Source: Inhella sp. (lineage in GTDB: Bacteria > Pseudomonadota > Gammaproteobacteria > Burkholderiales > Burkholderiaceae_C). Taken from it: 34,452 nt of DNA. Shown in pieces: positions 33,482 through 34,452 of the stretch (position 1 is its first letter; each line of letters opens with the position of its first letter). Where the stretch lies: NCBI RefSeq assembly GCF_027532025.1, contig NZ_JAPZSY010000007.1, positions 1-34,452 of the forward strand. The letters are read 5' to 3'. The translations under genes and the position numbers were made by a program. The notes beneath the pieces were generated by a model. The model had not been told where the DNA came from and made no database searches. It was given only the letters and a program-made list of their open reading frames with translations.

Positions 33482-34204
33482 TCAGTCCACGCCCGAGGCA
33501 CTGCTGCGCGCCAGGGTCACGCTCACGCCCAAGCCCACCGTGGTGCCCGTGGTCTGCTTCACCAGGGGGCTGGCTCGGTTGGCCGCGCCGGCCAGGGAGT
33601 CGGTCCGCACGAAGCCGAACACGCGCCAGTCGCGGTTCAGCTCACGGTTGAAGGACGCCGACAGGCGCCAGGCCACCAAGCCACTGCGAGCCTGGTAGGC
33701 CGGGCGCAGGGCCGTTGCTTGGCTTGTCTTGACACCGTAGAAGGTGTCGGCCAGCGTGCGGTCGGCCACGATGGCGCCCAGACTCATGCTCGTGCGCCAG
33801 CCCTCAGCCGGGCGCCATCCGCGGGTCAACTCGGGCTCCAGCGCCCAGCCGCGGTGGCGCAGGCGGTCACTCAAGTCGAACACGCCTCTCAGAGGCAGGG
33901 CCAAGCGCCAGCCCCCGCTGGTCGAGCCCTCGCCCAGCCGCCATTTCAGACGCGGCCCGAACTCCACCAGATTGCCCAGGCGCTGCATGCCGCGCCGGGC
34001 CTCGATGTCGTCGCCCCCGCCGCCGAAGGACGCCGCTGCGCCGATGTCCAGCTCCCACTGCGCCGTGCGGGCCGCGCGCAGGCCGACGGTCTCGCCATCG
34101 GCCCGCAGCCAACGACCGCGGTACAGCGCGTAGGGCAGCACGCGCACGCGCCCCAGCTGCTGGTCCGAGCCGGGGTAGGCCTGCTGAGAAACGGCCAGGC
34201 CCAC
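33482..34204 (-). CDS. MipA/OmpV-family outer-membrane protein, start uncertain
   Basis: From the GTG at 34204 the protein has 240 residues and the MipA/OmpV layout of a small beta-barrel: AYPGSDQQ, then RVLPYALYRGRWLRADGETVGLR, FGPRLKWRLGEG, a FYGVKTSQATALRPAYQARSGL loop and a late VFGFVRTDSLAGAANRASPLVKQ. MipA-type proteins scaffold murein synthases or act as osmo- or metal-linked porins. The first strand (PPRWELGAVGLAV) clearly begins upstream of that GTG and is preceded by a signal-like end, GAHAQ. Yet the frame runs to a TAA at 34319-34321 without ATG, GTG or TTG. A seven-C run lies in this stretch, so a frameshift or a non-standard CTG start is possible. It is downstream of a histidine-kinase gene. 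Confidence 0.8.
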   Translation of the reverse strand: MGLAVSQQAYPGSDQQLGRVRVLPYALYRGRWLRADGETVGLRAARTAQWELDIGAAASFGGGGDDIEARRGMQRLGNLVEFGPRLKWRLGEGSTSGGWRLALPLRGVFDLSDRLRHRGWALEPELTRGWRPAEGWRTSMSLGAIVADRTLADTFYGVKTSQATALRPAYQARSGLVAWRLSASFNRELNRDWRVFGFVRTDSLAGAANRASPLVKQTTGTTVGLGVSVTLARSSASGVD

Positions 34205-34350
34205 GGCCCCCAGCTCCCAGCGCGGCGGCCCTTCGTCGGTTTGCGCGTGGGCGCCCTGGGTCCGGGCGAAACCTGTGGCCAGCTGGGCGGGGGGGATCGG
34301 GCGAGGCGTCAGGGTGGGTTAAGGGTGGGTGGGTGGAAGGAGGGGCAAGG

Positions 34351-34452
34351 TCAGGTCGCTTCGGCACGGGGCACGGCGGGCAGGCGCAGGGTGAAGCGGG
34401 CCCCGGGGTGGGGGTCCGGGCCGCGGCGTTCCCGGGCGTCGTCCACCTCGAT
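34351..34452 (-). CDS. C-terminal end of a sensor histidine kinase (partial)
   Basis: Thirty-three codons and a TGA are present; the gene enters from the right edge. The sequence IEVDDARERRGPDPHPGARF followed by TLRLPAV has the look of the last strands of a histidine-kinase ATPase domain (G-A-R-F-T-L-R-L-P). The identity of the kinase cannot be told. The mipA-like gene begins about 150 bases later on the same strand and may be its target. Confidence 0.65.
   Translation of the reverse strand: MEVDDARERRGPDPHPGARFTLRLPAVPRAEAT

Overview
The window is a gene-dense, very GC-rich chromosomal segment with betaproteobacterial gene content. The layout gatCAB divergent from mreBCD-mrdA-rodA, the kdsD-kdsC-lptC cluster and creBCD all point to Burkholderiales, probably a Rubrivivax/Roseateles/Inhella-type genus; that genus guess is inference. 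No rRNA, tRNA, CRISPR array, transposase or phage gene is visible. Most of it is core envelope biology.

Region 1 (1-6807, minus strand): a secreted S9 serine peptidase, then three tandem paralogous outer-membrane beta-barrel proteins interrupted by a 62-residue ORF with its own terminator, then a membrane-anchored protein of unknown function. Two of the barrel genes share a conserved 18-bp element about 75 bp before their starts. Region 2 (6905-13230): an M17 aminopeptidase on the plus strand converges on a minus-strand operon. That operon encodes a BtuF-like metal-receptor-fold protein, a MarC-family membrane protein, CreB (GTG start overlapping the marC stop), CreC and CreD. A TTCAC-N6-TTCAC site, matching the E. 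coli CreB tag, lies in the 3' end of creC just before creD. Region 3 (13401-18630): a plus-strand glycine-rich RRM protein faces a tightly coupled minus-strand operon of SbtA-type bicarbonate permease, SbtB-like PII protein and a lytic transglycosylase. The transglycosylase signal peptide is out of frame with its body because of an 8-base homopolymer. Upstream sits a large DUF5916-type protein whose mRNA leader encodes an 8-residue peptide behind a strong Shine-Dalgarno sequence and contains several hairpins.

Region 4 (18631-22536, minus): xthA, then kdsD-kdsC-lptC and a short-chain dehydrogenase where lptA might be expected, most joined by 1-4 base overlaps. Region 5 (22537-22868): a structured, non-coding MITE-like repeat with 31-bp terminal inverted repeats and CTAG at both ends, between divergent xthA and pyrE. 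Region 6: pyrE and a DUF4124 protein (plus), converging on gatCAB (minus). gatC is divergent from the elongasome operon mreB-mreC-mreD-mrdA-rodA (27778-33458, plus). The right edge holds a MipA/OmpV-family outer-membrane protein without an evident start codon and the C-terminal tail of a sensor histidine kinase.

The best candidates for new biology are the micro-ORF leader of the DUF5916 gene, the MITE-like element, the homopolymer frameshift in the transglycosylase, the barrel-protein triplet with its shared upstream element, and the Cre operon with its in-gene operator. All function calls rest on reading protein motifs by eye; no database search was run.
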